Assembly (NCBI GenBank): GCA_036365145.1
Contig: JAEOAD010000004.1
Coordinates: forward strand, 54,434,001-54,498,000
Direction: 5' to 3'
Origin: Orientallactaga sibirica
Taxonomy: Eukaryota; Chordata; Mammalia; Rodentia; Dipodidae
Length of the DNA: 64,000 nucleotides
This document shows positions 35,377 through 45,414 of this stretch, in pieces. Numbering within the stretch: the stretch's first letter is position 1; each line of letters opens with the position of its first letter. Both the position numbers and the translations under genes were made by a program. A model generated the notes under the pieces. That model was not told the DNA's origin and did no database searches. It saw nothing but the letters and a program-made list of their open reading frames with translations.

Positions 35377-36714
35377 GGTATTAAGAGCAAGTTATGTTCG
35401 GCATCCTAAAGAAGCAGATATGGTGTAACAATCCCCATTAAACAGTACCAGAACTTTTTTTGCTCACTATATTGGAACAAAAAAAGGGGCATTCTAGCTA
35501 ATCAACTTGGTGGTGTACTCTGGCTCCACAGGAGAATACATTTAATATCCCACATATCAGGAAAAAACCTTATACATTCTCTGATTTTGAAGATGTATTT
35601 ACCCAGATATTGAGGCAGTGAAAAGCAAGAAACCAAAAACACAAATACATGAAAGAGGTTTCTCTACAGAAATAATAAAATTCAAAATGAGAAATGAAGA
35701 GGCAATGAAGAAAAGTACTTACTCAGAAGAATGTGTGCGTATGGTCAAAGATGTGTAAGGTGGAAAAGAGCGTAGGAGGAAATAATATTTGGGGGCCATT
35801 TAGAAATCAGGAGAAGAGGGTTAGGTCATATTTGTTTGGAGACACCAAGTATCCTGCATTTCTAGGGTAGTCCCAACACATGCCGTTTGTCTGAGAATAG
35901 CAACAACAACAACAATAATAATAATGTTGTTTCTCAAAAGTGTTCTATGTCAAATCCTCTGATAAATTTATGCTAGGTCTTAGCAAATTTTTCTACAATG
36001 GTGAGCCAAGAAATCATATGACAGCATCTGTGACAGAAAGATATGACTGTTTGGAGCCTGGAAAAAACACATATATATTAAGTATGTTAAATATTCTTTG
36101 TAAAAATGTTCATCAATTGTTTCCTAATCCAGTTAATCTACTCCTTGAAATTTTATCTCATTCATCTATGTAATAGTGTTCCATAAAGTTGGATTGTATG
36201 TTGGATAGTTTTCTACATCTTTTCAGTGCACAAAAAAAGAGAACCAGAGGCAGTAAGCTAATTCTCTTACTATAAGAGATTAACTTGTATTGTCAATCCA
36301 TTATTATCTGTAATCATAAACTCATAAATTAGCACAAGTTACAGATATAAAAGATTTAAATGACATTGAAATTTATAAAAGATTAGAGTCTTGAATATAA
36401 ATTAGTTTATTTTATTCTGACTATACAAAAGTGGATGTAGTATTCTTTTTAATCAAGGCCTTCAACAAAATCCAGCATCCCTCAATAATTAATCAGTGCT
36501 CAATTTGTTTTTATTTCAGCAATTCTTTGAATGTTTTAAAATTAAAAATCTATAAAAGCAAGTATGTTTTAATATGTTAAAATACAGATTGTATAATAAA
36601 TTACTTTACTAAATGACACTGCAGGGCCTGTGCTATGAAATTTAGTATTTATGATTATGAGATAAATATAATTTTATATTTCCTAATGGTTCTAGGCTAA
36701 TGGTACTCTAGGCT
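35377..36714. other. Unique AT-rich sequence
   Basis: No gene supported. Contains a (CAA)n(TAA)n run at 35900-35924. A short repeated ctaggct occurs just before the LTR edge at 36692-36713. Confidence 0.5.
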
Positions 36715-37054
36715 TTTGCATCTGCAATCACCTTGCTAGAGCAAGGTCACTGGGGCCTGGTCTTAAGGTGTGGTGATGGGTTTGAGATTCCATTAAAGAT
36801 ATGCAAATGTGTCTAGCAGGAGTTCCTGAAGTCTGCTGTGTGACCTTTTGGCTGTAGTTGTTTTTGCTCTGTGTGGTGTGGTGGCTGGTTGGCTTTTGCT
36901 CTCTCTGCCTGGCCTTGTGAGAGCAGGCAGGGCTGCTTCTTCTGCCGTTATGGAACGTCCCCTGGATCTGTAAGCTTCAATAAATAATATCCCTTCCTCC
37001 ATAACTGTGCCTGGTCTGGAAGTTCATCTCAGCGAACCTGAAGCTGTCTACAAC
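36715..37054 (+). repeat. 5' LTR (truncated), subfamily X
   Basis: Alignable from tttgcatctgcaatcacctt to the ctacaaca end with the 3' LTR. Only a handful of differences are visible (for example gagcaagg versus gaggcaagg), so the two LTRs are still very similar. Confidence 0.9.
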
Positions 37055-38283
37055 AGTAAAGTGGTACCAGAAGTGGGGTGAGATGAACCTGACCGTGTGG
37101 ATATTCGTCTTTTGGAACCTTTGTTTTGGAGGAATGGGCATGGACTTGGTGCTTGCAACTGAAGATGCCTTCTGGAGTGGTAAGCCAAGTTTTATGGACT
37201 ATTCTGATGAGAGTTTGAGAATGCTAAGTGCAGACTGTATTGAACTTCGAGGCTTGGCTTATGAGCTTTCTAAGGGGAAGGAAAGACTGCAGAGGACTTT
37301 GTTGGAACTGGGCTACTGGCATAAGGGATGGCTATATTCCGCTATCCAGGGACAGAAAGTTTGATCAAGGTTAAATTTGTAATGGACTGATGTGCTTGGC
37401 TGAAGATATTGGACTGAGATTTTAAGATTTTAAGTTGGAAAACCTCAAGCAAGGTAAAAGCAGAGGCACTGAGACCGGTTTTAGGTTACTGGAGCTGCTA
37501 TTGTCAACGCATTAGCAATCTTAAGGAAGGTGGAAGGAAGGTGGCCAGACTTGATTTACATTAAAACAATGGAGAGGATGCCTGAGGAAAGACTGTTAGA
37601 AATGCAAACTCTTTGGAAAGAGTTGACTGGAGAAGGAACCTGCTTTTCAAGGCTATGGTTTATTTTGTCCCTGGATTAAGAATATGGCTGTGTCCTGCAC
37701 ACCTGGTATTAGTTTTGGAAATATGAAAAATGCATGGAGTGGTCATGAGTTGCACACAGTTCCAGGAGCCGCTGCTGAGATGTGGCATGAGGTAGGGCAT
37801 GAAGACCCTCAGGAATAGGCTGGAAGAGCCTTTGGAAGATGGACTGTGGTTTGCATGGAGACCTGAAGATGTTTTGGATATACCAGGACTGTGCAAAAGG
37901 GCTACCATGGAGTGCAGTGTTGGCATGGGATGAAAGTTTTCCCTGGCGACTCTGCCCAGCTGGAGGGGCGGAATTGGAAAACCTGGAGACTGTCAGTCTC
38001 TGGTTATATTGAACTTGAACTGCAGAAGTTTGATGACTGTTGATGGTGGTTGAGTTTTCATTGTTTTAGTTTCTCCTTGCTATTTCTTATACAGTTAAAA
38101 TGTTTACTCTGTGCCTTTACATGTTGAAAGTATTTAACTTGTTTGATTTTACAGGACTCACTATCTTAAGTTGATCAAGACTGTGAGAACCTTTGAAATT
38201 GGACTGAGTACAATTTACAATGTGTGATAGTTATAAATCTATTGGGGGCCAGGAGCTAAATATATTGGGGGCCAGGGGCGGAA
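37055..38283 (+). repeat. MaLR internal region
   Basis: Contains the tRNA primer-binding-site-like start and a 93-codon open frame (37083-37364) directly after it. That frame has an N-terminal hydrophobic run but no known domain, and I regard it as a remnant or chance frame. Shares the cagctggaggggcggaattgg segment (about 37958) with the element at 16426-18300. Confidence 0.85.
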
Positions 38284-38677
38284 TGTGGTAGTTTGAATAT
38301 ATGTCCCCCAATATATTCAGTGTTTTATTAGTTTATAGTTTGCATCTGCAATCACCTTGCTAGAGGCAAGGTCACTGGGGCCTGGTCTTAAGGTGTGGTG
38401 ATGGGTTTGAGATTCCATTGTAAAGATATGCAAATGTGTCTAGCAGGAGTTCCTGAAGTCTGCTGTGTGACCTTTTGGCTGTAGTTTGTTTTGCTCTGTG
38501 TGGTGTGGTGGCTGGTTGGCTTTTGCTCTCTCTGCCTGGCCTTGTGAGAGCAGGCCGCGACTTCTGCCGTTATGGAACGTCCCCTGGATCTGTAAGCTTC
38601 AATAAATAATATCCCTTCCTCCATAACTGTGCCTGGTCTGGAAGTTCATCTCAGCGAACCTGAAGCTGTCTACAACA
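38284..38677 (+). repeat. 3' LTR, subfamily X, complete
   Basis: Begins tgtggtagtttgaatatatg and ends gctgtctacaaca. Carries a polyadenylation-like ttcaataaataatat. Reference copy for the antisense solo LTRs at 9503 and 10761. Confidence 0.93.
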
Positions 38678-38682
38678 AAGCC

Positions 38683-39180
38683 TTATCATTTGTTTATTTC
38701 ATTTTTAATCAATTAAAATAGCATAATTAAAAAAAAAACTCTCTGTATTTTTGGCTTCTGATCATCTGGATAAAAATGTAGCCTGAAATCTTAAATATCC
38801 ATCTCCATGATTTATAAATGAGTTTTGAATAACACAGAAAATGAGAAAAAAACATATGAAAAGGCATGCCTTTTTAATAGATACCAATTTTCTTCTCACC
38901 TAAGATGTTAGGCTAGGCTGTGCTTCTCCCTAAACTTGAGTTCTTTATGCTGATCTGCTTCATTGGTTCCCAAACCCACCTCTCTCCTATTTTAAAACCT
39001 GCCAAGACCCATGTCATGACATTTTCTTTCCAACTTGAAGAACTCACTTAGAAGAGCAAAGGGAAGACATTCATAAGCAAACTAAAATTCAAGTGCCAGT
39101 CAGGATTTCTGAAATCCCCTTTGTCAGGGAGCTCACAGAGTCTCCTAAAACCAAAGTGGCTTTTGCCATTCCACTTGGTT
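38683..39180. other. Unique or unassigned sequence
   Basis: No confident feature. The right part may already belong to the L1 that follows. Confidence 0.4.
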
Positions 39181-39189
39181 GGTCATCAG

Positions 39190-40215
39190 AACTGGACAGA
39201 AAATATGTACTGCTAAAAGTCAACTCATCCTTCAGTTACAGGAAGTAAAGAAACAAGCTGAAGTTGATTTGGAAGCTTACTCCCTACCAGCTCACTGTCT
39301 TCACTCCAGAAGGGCTATGCACGTTTCTCCAGCGGAAAGACATTGTCAATCTTGCCCTGATAGGGACCCTGTGTACTTCCCAACCACATGCAAGGCAAGA
39401 TTTGTCCACTGGTACAATAGTGGCAGAAGAGTATGGCAGTAACTAATTGCTCTCTGATTGGATTTGAGGACTACAGTAGGGGAGGTATACCATGCCTGGC
39501 ATTATAAATTTTACCAAAGGTCCATGACTTGCAACCTAGGCTCTAGGAGGTCACATAATAATACTTTGATTATGCTAATTGAACAGTATGTAAAACTACC
39601 TCATAAATATCTATTTTTGTTTGTATGGATTGGTACTACTCACAGCCTTGAATATAGAAGTTCTTATATACAAGGGCTAAAGATGATTACAGAGATCCAC
39701 ACATGACAAAGTTACCAAGAATAAGTGAGTAATTTATCCTCAGCCCTAAACATAACTTCTAAACCACACCCTCAAAGGCTTGGGAAAGCTTGCAGAAGAG
39801 GAGATAGATGTAATGTAAGAATAAGAAGATGAGAAGTGAAGATGATGACTTGGCTAAGAAGCTTGTCAATATCTCATCATAGGCAAGGGAGGGGTCCAGA
39901 AGGCCCATACACCTTCTAGAGGAAATAGTGGAAACTGATGATTGCTGGGAGAGAAGAAGTCATATGCTATGGTGGCCTAGGCAATGGAGGATTGCTTATT
40001 CTCCACTTAATAACCTCCCACCCCTCATTACTAAGTGGTTCTATATAAATCAATGGGTCAAAGAATACAATTGACACAACATGGAAGTAGGCTGTGGATT
40101 TAAGGAAAAAGAAGGGTTTTAGAGGGGGAGAAAGGGGAATAGAAAGAGAGTAAGTAAGTAGTGGATCAAAATACAATATATGCAGGTATGAAATAGTCAA
40201 AAATATTTTTCTTTA
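39190..40215 (+). mobile_element. L1 (rodent Lx-like) ORF2 end and 3' UTR, plus strand
   Basis: Ordered match to the Lx 3' region: a 'tcactgtcttcactccagaa' block, aagtgcaaatagtgg-like 'ctggtacaatagtggcagaa', ctaattgctctctgattgga, ggtccatgacttgc, gagatccacacatgac, gggaggggtccagaaggccc, and the terminal gacacaacatggaagtaggc...gatcaaaatacaatatatgc. Decayed; an 87-codon frame at 39179-39442 is not an intact L1 protein. Confidence 0.75.
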
Positions 40216-40489
40216 AGGATGGAGTAAAGCACATAATAAATGCTGCAAATAGTTCTTGTAAAAATAATTTTTCTTTGTAATTCTAAGCAAGCAAATAAGG
40301 AGGTTATTTATCTAGGTATAAAGTATCTAGCACAGATTACAAAATAAGTAGATTATTTTTCTAAGCATAAAGTGTCTTGCACAAAATGCACAGTTCTTTC
40401 CACATTCTACATTTTTCCAGTGTTAAAGAACCTCAGGACAGAAGGCAACTCAAGTGAGCTCCATAGAAGCTACTTTCATTGTTTTTGTT
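40216..40489. other. Unique AT-rich sequence
   Basis: Contains two similar short segments (taagtagattatttttctaa near 40345 and related sequence near 40300), too short to interpret. Confidence 0.4.
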
Positions 40490-40625
40490 TTTGAATTTTC
40501 TTATTTTAATTATTTTTATTTATGTACAATTTTGTACTTGAATATAATATATTTTAATCATAACTATCTCCCGTTACCTTCTCATGACCCCTTTCCCTAT
40601 CACTGTCATGCTGAATCTGCTTCTA
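40490..40625 (-). mobile_element. L1 3' end fragment, minus strand
   Basis: aatataatatattttaatca with the following pyrimidine-rich ctcatgacccctttcccta resembles the antisense of the rodent L1 3' end (tgtatataatgtactttgatca). Confidence 0.5.
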
Positions 40626-40734
40626 ACCTTGATATATTGAAGGTGAGGATAGGCCAATGAGGAAACCTACATAAACAACTGATGATCAGGAAAAGTGATA
40701 CAGGAAAGCTGGACGTGAATTTAAATGTTGTATA

Positions 40735-40845
40735 ACCTGACCTGCTCATTTTATAGATGAGCAAACCAAGATGCCCAGAGATTAATGTAATACTTCAGCC
40801 TAGTCATACAGCTAGTTACCAATGCATAGGGGCAGTAAACCAGCA
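40735..40845 (-). mobile_element. MIR, minus strand
   Basis: gctcattttatagatgagca aaccaagatgcccagag, then tcatacagctagttacca, matching reverse MIR. Confidence 0.8.
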
Positions 40846-40848
40846 TAT

Positions 40849-41010
40849 ATATATATATATATGAGGGGTGTCAGATAGAAAGAATGGGCACACCAGGGCC
40901 TCAAGCCACTATAAATGAACTCCAGGCTCATGCTCCACCTTGTGCACCTGCCTTACATGGTTTCTGGGGAGTCAAACCTGGGTGCCTTAACTGCTAACCC
41001 GTCTTCCCAG
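40849..41010 (-). mobile_element. B2-like SINE (type I), minus strand, tail replaced by (AT)n
   Basis: gggcacaccagggcctcaag, gaactccaggctcatgctcc, ctggggagtcaaacctgggt, then a head complement ctaacccgtcttcccag. The GA tract is nearly lost; an AT run (about 40846-40861) lies where the tail would be. Confidence 0.8.
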
Positions 41011-42573
41011 GGTTTCTAAAGTCTTGGTTACTGCTCTATTCCACCAGCTATCAAGTATTGAGTGTGAGTGTGTGTGTTTAAACTTACAAGATTTAATATT
41101 TTTAAGTCTTGTTTCATCCCAAAATAAATATACAGATGACTAAAACTAAACATACAGATGAGCAGGACTATGGCATCCACTATACTTTTAGATACCACAA
41201 AATATAGCATGTAAGAATCATGGGGCTATTCTCATAGATATGAATTAATTAAAATGGAGTTCCAGCTTAGCGTCCATTTGGACATAAACTAGAGTGTGGA
41301 AACAAAGGAGAGACAAACTTGGGACAGTACTGAAGGACACAACATACCTATCCAAGCCTTCATATATGAGAATTGTTGGCATTCCAAAATGGATGCTGAC
41401 CTCCACTGTAACAATATTTAGGATATGAAGGCATGTTAGAAGAGCATAGGAGTAGAGTCCTATCTCAGCAAGTTTTCTATCTGTGATTTAGTAACTTTTA
41501 TTTAAGTGTGAAATAGAAAATTGTTTTGTTAATTACTTGAAAAGTAAGTTATCAGCAATGTTGGAGAAAAGTTGTACTTCTTACCAGTGTAGTTAAGCAA
41601 AGGCCATTTATACACATTTGCATTTTCATTCATAAGTATAATTGAATCCATAAACTATCCCACAGCTAGAAATTTTTCCTGATAAACATTTTTAAAAGAA
41701 AAAATATAGTAAAACAATGGGTGAGTTTAATAACTTCATTGTTTTGCTACCTACAAATAAATAAAATGACTTGAAATTATTCTGCCAGAAGAAACTGCTG
41801 CGTAAGTGATAAGTAATTATAATTAAAAGTAACACTAGGTAATACTTCTGTGCAGAATGTAATATAAGTCTTAAAGTTGGATTATGTCTTCACATTGCTA
41901 CCTTACATTTGAGACCTTAATAAATTTTTTAAGCCTCAGGAGACTCTAACAAAGAATACGTGAGTCACCTTGACCACTGAGGCAAATCCTGCTTAGCTTT
42001 GTTCACTGAGCTAATTGAGCTATGTATTTTTAATGGTATTTATTTCAAAAACAATTGGCTGTTTATTTACAATTAATATATTTGTAGATAATAAAGGAAG
42101 TACAGAATGAAAATAATTAAAAATATAGACTTAAACCAGTCCACAATTTAGAAAGAACAACAAATTTCCATGCTCATCACTCCCAGAAGTGATATCTCTG
42201 ATTGGCTGAAACTTTCCTGCATTCTTGTGTATGAGTATGACTCAGGGATAAGTGCCTAAGTGATCAATACCACAGGTGACATCCTGATGCTAGCTTGATG
42301 TAGTAAGAAGACAATTTGCAGTTTTCTGAATGGTGAAAAACAAAATTCTTCAAATTGCAACAAAATGACAGATTTTAATATAATACTTATATTTATGTAA
42401 GTAATTATATTTAAACCCTATTGCTATCGTTTAAGCTCTCAATTTAATAAGTATGTTTGTAAAATATATCTCTGGTTAATTATGGAAAAAATCAAATATG
42501 CAAAAACATGAAATGGATGTGAATGGCTGCACTTGATCCTGTGATCAGCTGAAATGTAATGAAAGTACTATTC
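41011..42573. other. Unique AT-rich sequence, about 1.5 kb
   Basis: No gene or repeat supported. Confidence 0.5.
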
Positions 42574-42735
42574 TTGGCAGATGTGGTGACACACACCTTA
42601 CATCCCAGCACTCAGGAGGCAGAGGTAGGAAGATCACTGTGAGTTTGAGGCCAGCCTGAGACTACATAGAGAATTCCATTTCAGCCTGGAATAGAGTGAG
42701 ACCCTACTTCAAAAAAACAAGCAAAAAAAAAAAAT
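42574..42735 (+). mobile_element. B1 SINE
   Basis: ggcagatgtggtgacacaca, catcccagcactcaggaggc, gtttgaggccagcctgagac, gagtgagaccctacttcaaa, A-rich tail. Flanks actattctt and actcttctt may be a diverged target duplication. Confidence 0.92.
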
Positions 42736-42905
42736 TACTCTTCTTTAGCCCTGTTCAATAGCATGCCCCTTTCTTCCCATTAACCACAGATAAAGAAGAA
42801 CGATGTAGAATTTAGTGTTTGTCACTCTTACAGTGTCTTGCACATTCTACAAACTGTGTATTATTCAAGAAAAGAAACTTCAACTTGCATTATAAAGTAA
42901 TAGTA

Positions 42906-43122
42906 AAGACCTGGAGATTTGATTTAGCAGTTAACGTACTTGCCAGTGAAGCCTAAGTACCTAGGTTCAATCCCCCAGTAACCACAAAAGCCAGATGCAC
43001 AAGGTGTCACATGTATTTAGAGTTTGCAGTGCCTAGAGGCCCGGACACATCCATTCTCTCTATATATATCTGCCTCTTTCTCTCTTTCTATCTCTCTCTT
43101 TCAAATAAATAAAATATTTTAA
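42906..43122 (+). mobile_element. B2-like SINE (type I)
   Basis: acctggagatttgatttagc head, aggttcaatcccccagtaac, gccagatgcacaaggtgtca, CT tract and aaataaataaaatatttt tail. Confidence 0.9.
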
Positions 43123-43135
43123 AATAATACTAGAG

Positions 43136-43285
43136 CCAGAGAGATTACTCAGGGGTGAGTAAAGTTCCTACACACACAGGAGGGCCTGAGGAGGACTGAT
43201 ACCACCAAGTTTGACTCTCCAGAACACACATAAATAGGCTGGCATGGCCATATGTGTCTGTAACCCCAGTTCTACATATCTCCAT
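43136..43285 (+). mobile_element. B4 SINE fragment
   Basis: ID-like head (agccagagagattactcagg, gtttgactctccagaac) followed by a B1-type middle (ggctggcatggccatatgtg, tgtaaccccag). This order is that of B4. Confidence 0.6.
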
Positions 43286-43289
43286 CTTG

Positions 43290-43411
43290 GGATGTTGGGA
43301 TGACAGGAGTATGTCATAGCACCTGGATTTTACATGGGTACTGGGGATTTGAACTCAGGTCCACATGCTTTCATGGCAAATACCTTAATGACTGAGCCAT
43401 CGCCTCATCCC
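43290..43411 (-). mobile_element. B4 SINE head fragment, minus strand
   Basis: ttttacatgggtactgggga then tttgaactcaggtcc, catgctttcatggcaaatac and cttaatgactgagccatc form the antisense of a B4 head. Confidence 0.62.
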
Positions 43412-43580
43412 TTTCTTTATTCTTTCCAGTTGTCGTGCTTTAGAATTAATTCTTTTCTCATTGAAGGTTGATTGAAATGAATTCTTAGTGGGTCTTCTCT
43501 ATCTTTTCTTTTGGAAAGTGTTATTTTGAGTAAATACTTTTGGAGTAAGGATTATCATCTTTCTCTTTTTCTTTCTGTCT

Positions 43581-43607
43581 ACTTTTTGGAGAAAGTCAGA
43601 GAGAAAA

Positions 43608-43643
<36 letters not shown>

Positions 43644-43820
43644 ATGTGCCTCTCAGCTGCTGTGAACGAACTCCAGACATGTTTTGCCCCTTTGTGGGCT
43701 AGTGTGGCATTGCGCCCTTGCATCACTTTGCACCTGGCTAAACGTGGGACCTGGAGAATTGAACGAGCATTCTTAGGCTTAGGAGGGAGGTGCCTTAACC
43801 GTTAAGCCATCTCTCCAGCC
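43581..43820 (-). mobile_element. B2-like SINE (type II), minus strand
   Basis: GA tract, ctctcagctgctgtgaacga, cctttgtgggctagtgtggc, gctaaacgtgggacctggag, and head complement gttaagccatctctccagcc. Flanking ctctttctgtct-like sequence on both sides. Confidence 0.93.
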
Positions 43821-43837
43821 CCTCTTTCTGTCTCTCT

Positions 43838-44064
43838 TTTTTTTTTTTTTAATTTTTATTTATTTAGTTGCAAGCAGAGAGAAAGAGATAGAATAGAGGC
43901 AGACAGAGAGAGAATGGGCACTCCAGGGCCTCTAGCCACTGCAAAGGAACTCCAGATGCATGTGTCCCTTGTGCATCTGGCTTAAATGGGTCCTAGAGAA
44001 TCGAACCGGGATCCTTTGGCTTTGCAGGCAAATGCCTTAACCACTAAGCCATTTCTCCAGCCCC
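43838..44064 (-). mobile_element. B2-like SINE (type I), minus strand
   Basis: T/A-rich tail, cagagagagaatgggcactc, agaatcgaaccgggatcctt and head complement ccactaagccatttctccag. Confidence 0.93.
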
Positions 44065-44067
44065 AAA

Positions 44068-44113
44068 ACTTTTTATTTTTTATTATTATTATTTTTTTTT
44101 TTTGGAGAGAGAC

Positions 44114-44144
<31 letters not shown>

Positions 44145-44366
44145 GAGAGAGAGAGGAAGAAGAGATGGGCGCGGCAGCAGTGTCTCAGCTGCTGCGAAGA
44201 AATCCAGATGTGTGCCCCCCCTTGTGGTCAAGTGCGGCATTGCGCCCTTGTGTCACTGCATCTGGCTAAACGTGGGACCTGGAGACTGGAACCGCTGGAG
44301 ACTGGAACCAGTGTTCTTAGGCTTAGGAGGCAGGTGCCTTAACCCCTAAGCCATCTCTCCAGGCCC
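44068..44366 (-). mobile_element. B2-like SINE (type II, 16-bp duplication subfamily), minus strand
   Basis: Tail, GA/CA tract, gtctcagctgctgcgaagaa, gtggtcaagtgcggcattgc, and a tandem ggagactggaaccgct (44281-44296) plus ggagactggaacc (44297-44309), then ccctaagccatctctccagg. Confidence 0.94.
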
Positions 44367-44394
44367 CTTTCTGTCTTTTTAAAACCACACACTG

Positions 44395-44592
44395 GGGCTG
44401 GAGAGATGGGTTAGCGGTTAAGGCGTTTGCCTGCAAAGCCAAGGGACCCAGGTTTGATTCCCCAGGACCCATGTAAGCCAGATGCACAAGATGGCACATG
44501 CTTCTGGAGTTTGTTTGCAGTAGCTGGAGGCCTGGCGTGTTCTCTCTCTCTTTCCCTCTTTCTCTCTGTCAAATAAATAAATAAATAAAAAT
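44395..44592 (+). mobile_element. B2-like SINE (type I)
   Basis: gggctggagagatgggttag, B box ggtttgattcccca, gccagatgcacaagatggca, CT tract, aaataaataaataaataaa tail. Target duplication aaaaccacacactg/aaaatcacacactg (44381-44394, 44593-44606). Confidence 0.95.
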
Positions 44593-44679
44593 AAAATCAC
44601 ACACTGTTCTTTTACAGATAACTTTTCAGAAAAGTATCATGTATACTTATCTATAATCACCTTCACCCTGTTACATGTA

Positions 44680-44812
44680 TGTGTTTGTTTGCTGTTTGCT
44701 TTGAACCAGAGTCTCCCTGTGTAACCCAGCTTCCCTGAAAACAATCCCTCTTGCCTCAGCTACTGGAATGCTGGGATAACACAGGAGAGCCACTAACTCC
44801 AGTTTACATGCT
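44680..44812 (-). mobile_element. B1-like SINE, old, minus strand
   Basis: tttgaaccagagtctccctg, tgtaacccagcttccctgaa, cttgcctcagctactggaat gctgggat. Antisense B1 order, strongly diverged. Confidence 0.6.
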
Positions 44813-45155
44813 GTTTTCATTTTTTATTTAGTACATTTGTTCCATTCCACATTTTAACCTCCAAGATAACAGTTATTATTGTTTTAGACTACTAGTGATT
44901 TGTGATCACCTAATTTTAGACAATTTTTGTCCCAATGAACTTTGACCATATTCTTGGACTAATATAAAAACAAAGGAAAGAACAATTTATATACTTAATA
45001 GCAAGGCATAATTTTGAAAAAGCAGTTATAGAAAAATGGCAAAGTTTTTAAATCTAATTGAAAGCTAAAATAGAAAAAGTCTTTTACAATAATTTATTAG
45101 TAGCAAAAAATGTTTATTGTATGATATAATTTTTTTTTTTCTTTGAGGATTTATT
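44813..45155. other. Unique AT-rich sequence
   Basis: No supported feature. Confidence 0.5.
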
Positions 45156-45168
45156 GAAACAATTTTTA

Positions 45169-45401
45169 CAGGCTGGAGAGATGGTTTAGCTGTTAAGGTG
45201 TTTGCTGCAAAGCCAAAGGACCCAGGTTAGATTCCTCAGGACCCATGTAAGCCAGATGCACAAGGGGCACATGTGTCTCACATTCTTTTGCAGTGACTAG
45301 AGGCCCTGGCATGCCCATTCTCTCTCTGTCTGTCTCTCTTCTCCCTCTCACTCTCTCTCTCTCTGCTTGCAAATAAATAAATAAAATTTAAAAAAGAGAA
45401 A
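45169..45401 (+). mobile_element. B2-like SINE (type I)
   Basis: aggctggagagatggtttag, gccagatgcacaaggggcac, CT tract and aaataaataaataaaattta tail. Target duplication gaaacaattttta at 45156-45168 and 45402-45414, perfect. Confidence 0.95.
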
Positions 45402-45414
45402 GAAACAATTTTTA

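Larger units (their letters stand above)
36715..38677 (+). mobile_element. MaLR element (LTR-internal-LTR), plus strand, 5' LTR truncated
   Basis: A 5' LTR lacking its first ~55-60 bases (36715-37054), an internal region of about 1.23 kb, and a complete 3' LTR (38284-38677). A primer-binding-site-like tggtaccagaagtgggg (37062-37078) follows the 5' LTR, and a polypurine-rich gggggccaggggcggaa precedes the 3' LTR. No gag or pol. The missing start of the 5' LTR means no target duplication can be tested. Confidence 0.92.

Noticed and set aside
37083..37364. 93-codon frame after the primer-binding-like site of the + strand MaLR
   Set aside because: MaLR internal regions are non-coding, and the frame shows no gag or pol motif. 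The position is suggestive but a protein is not supported.
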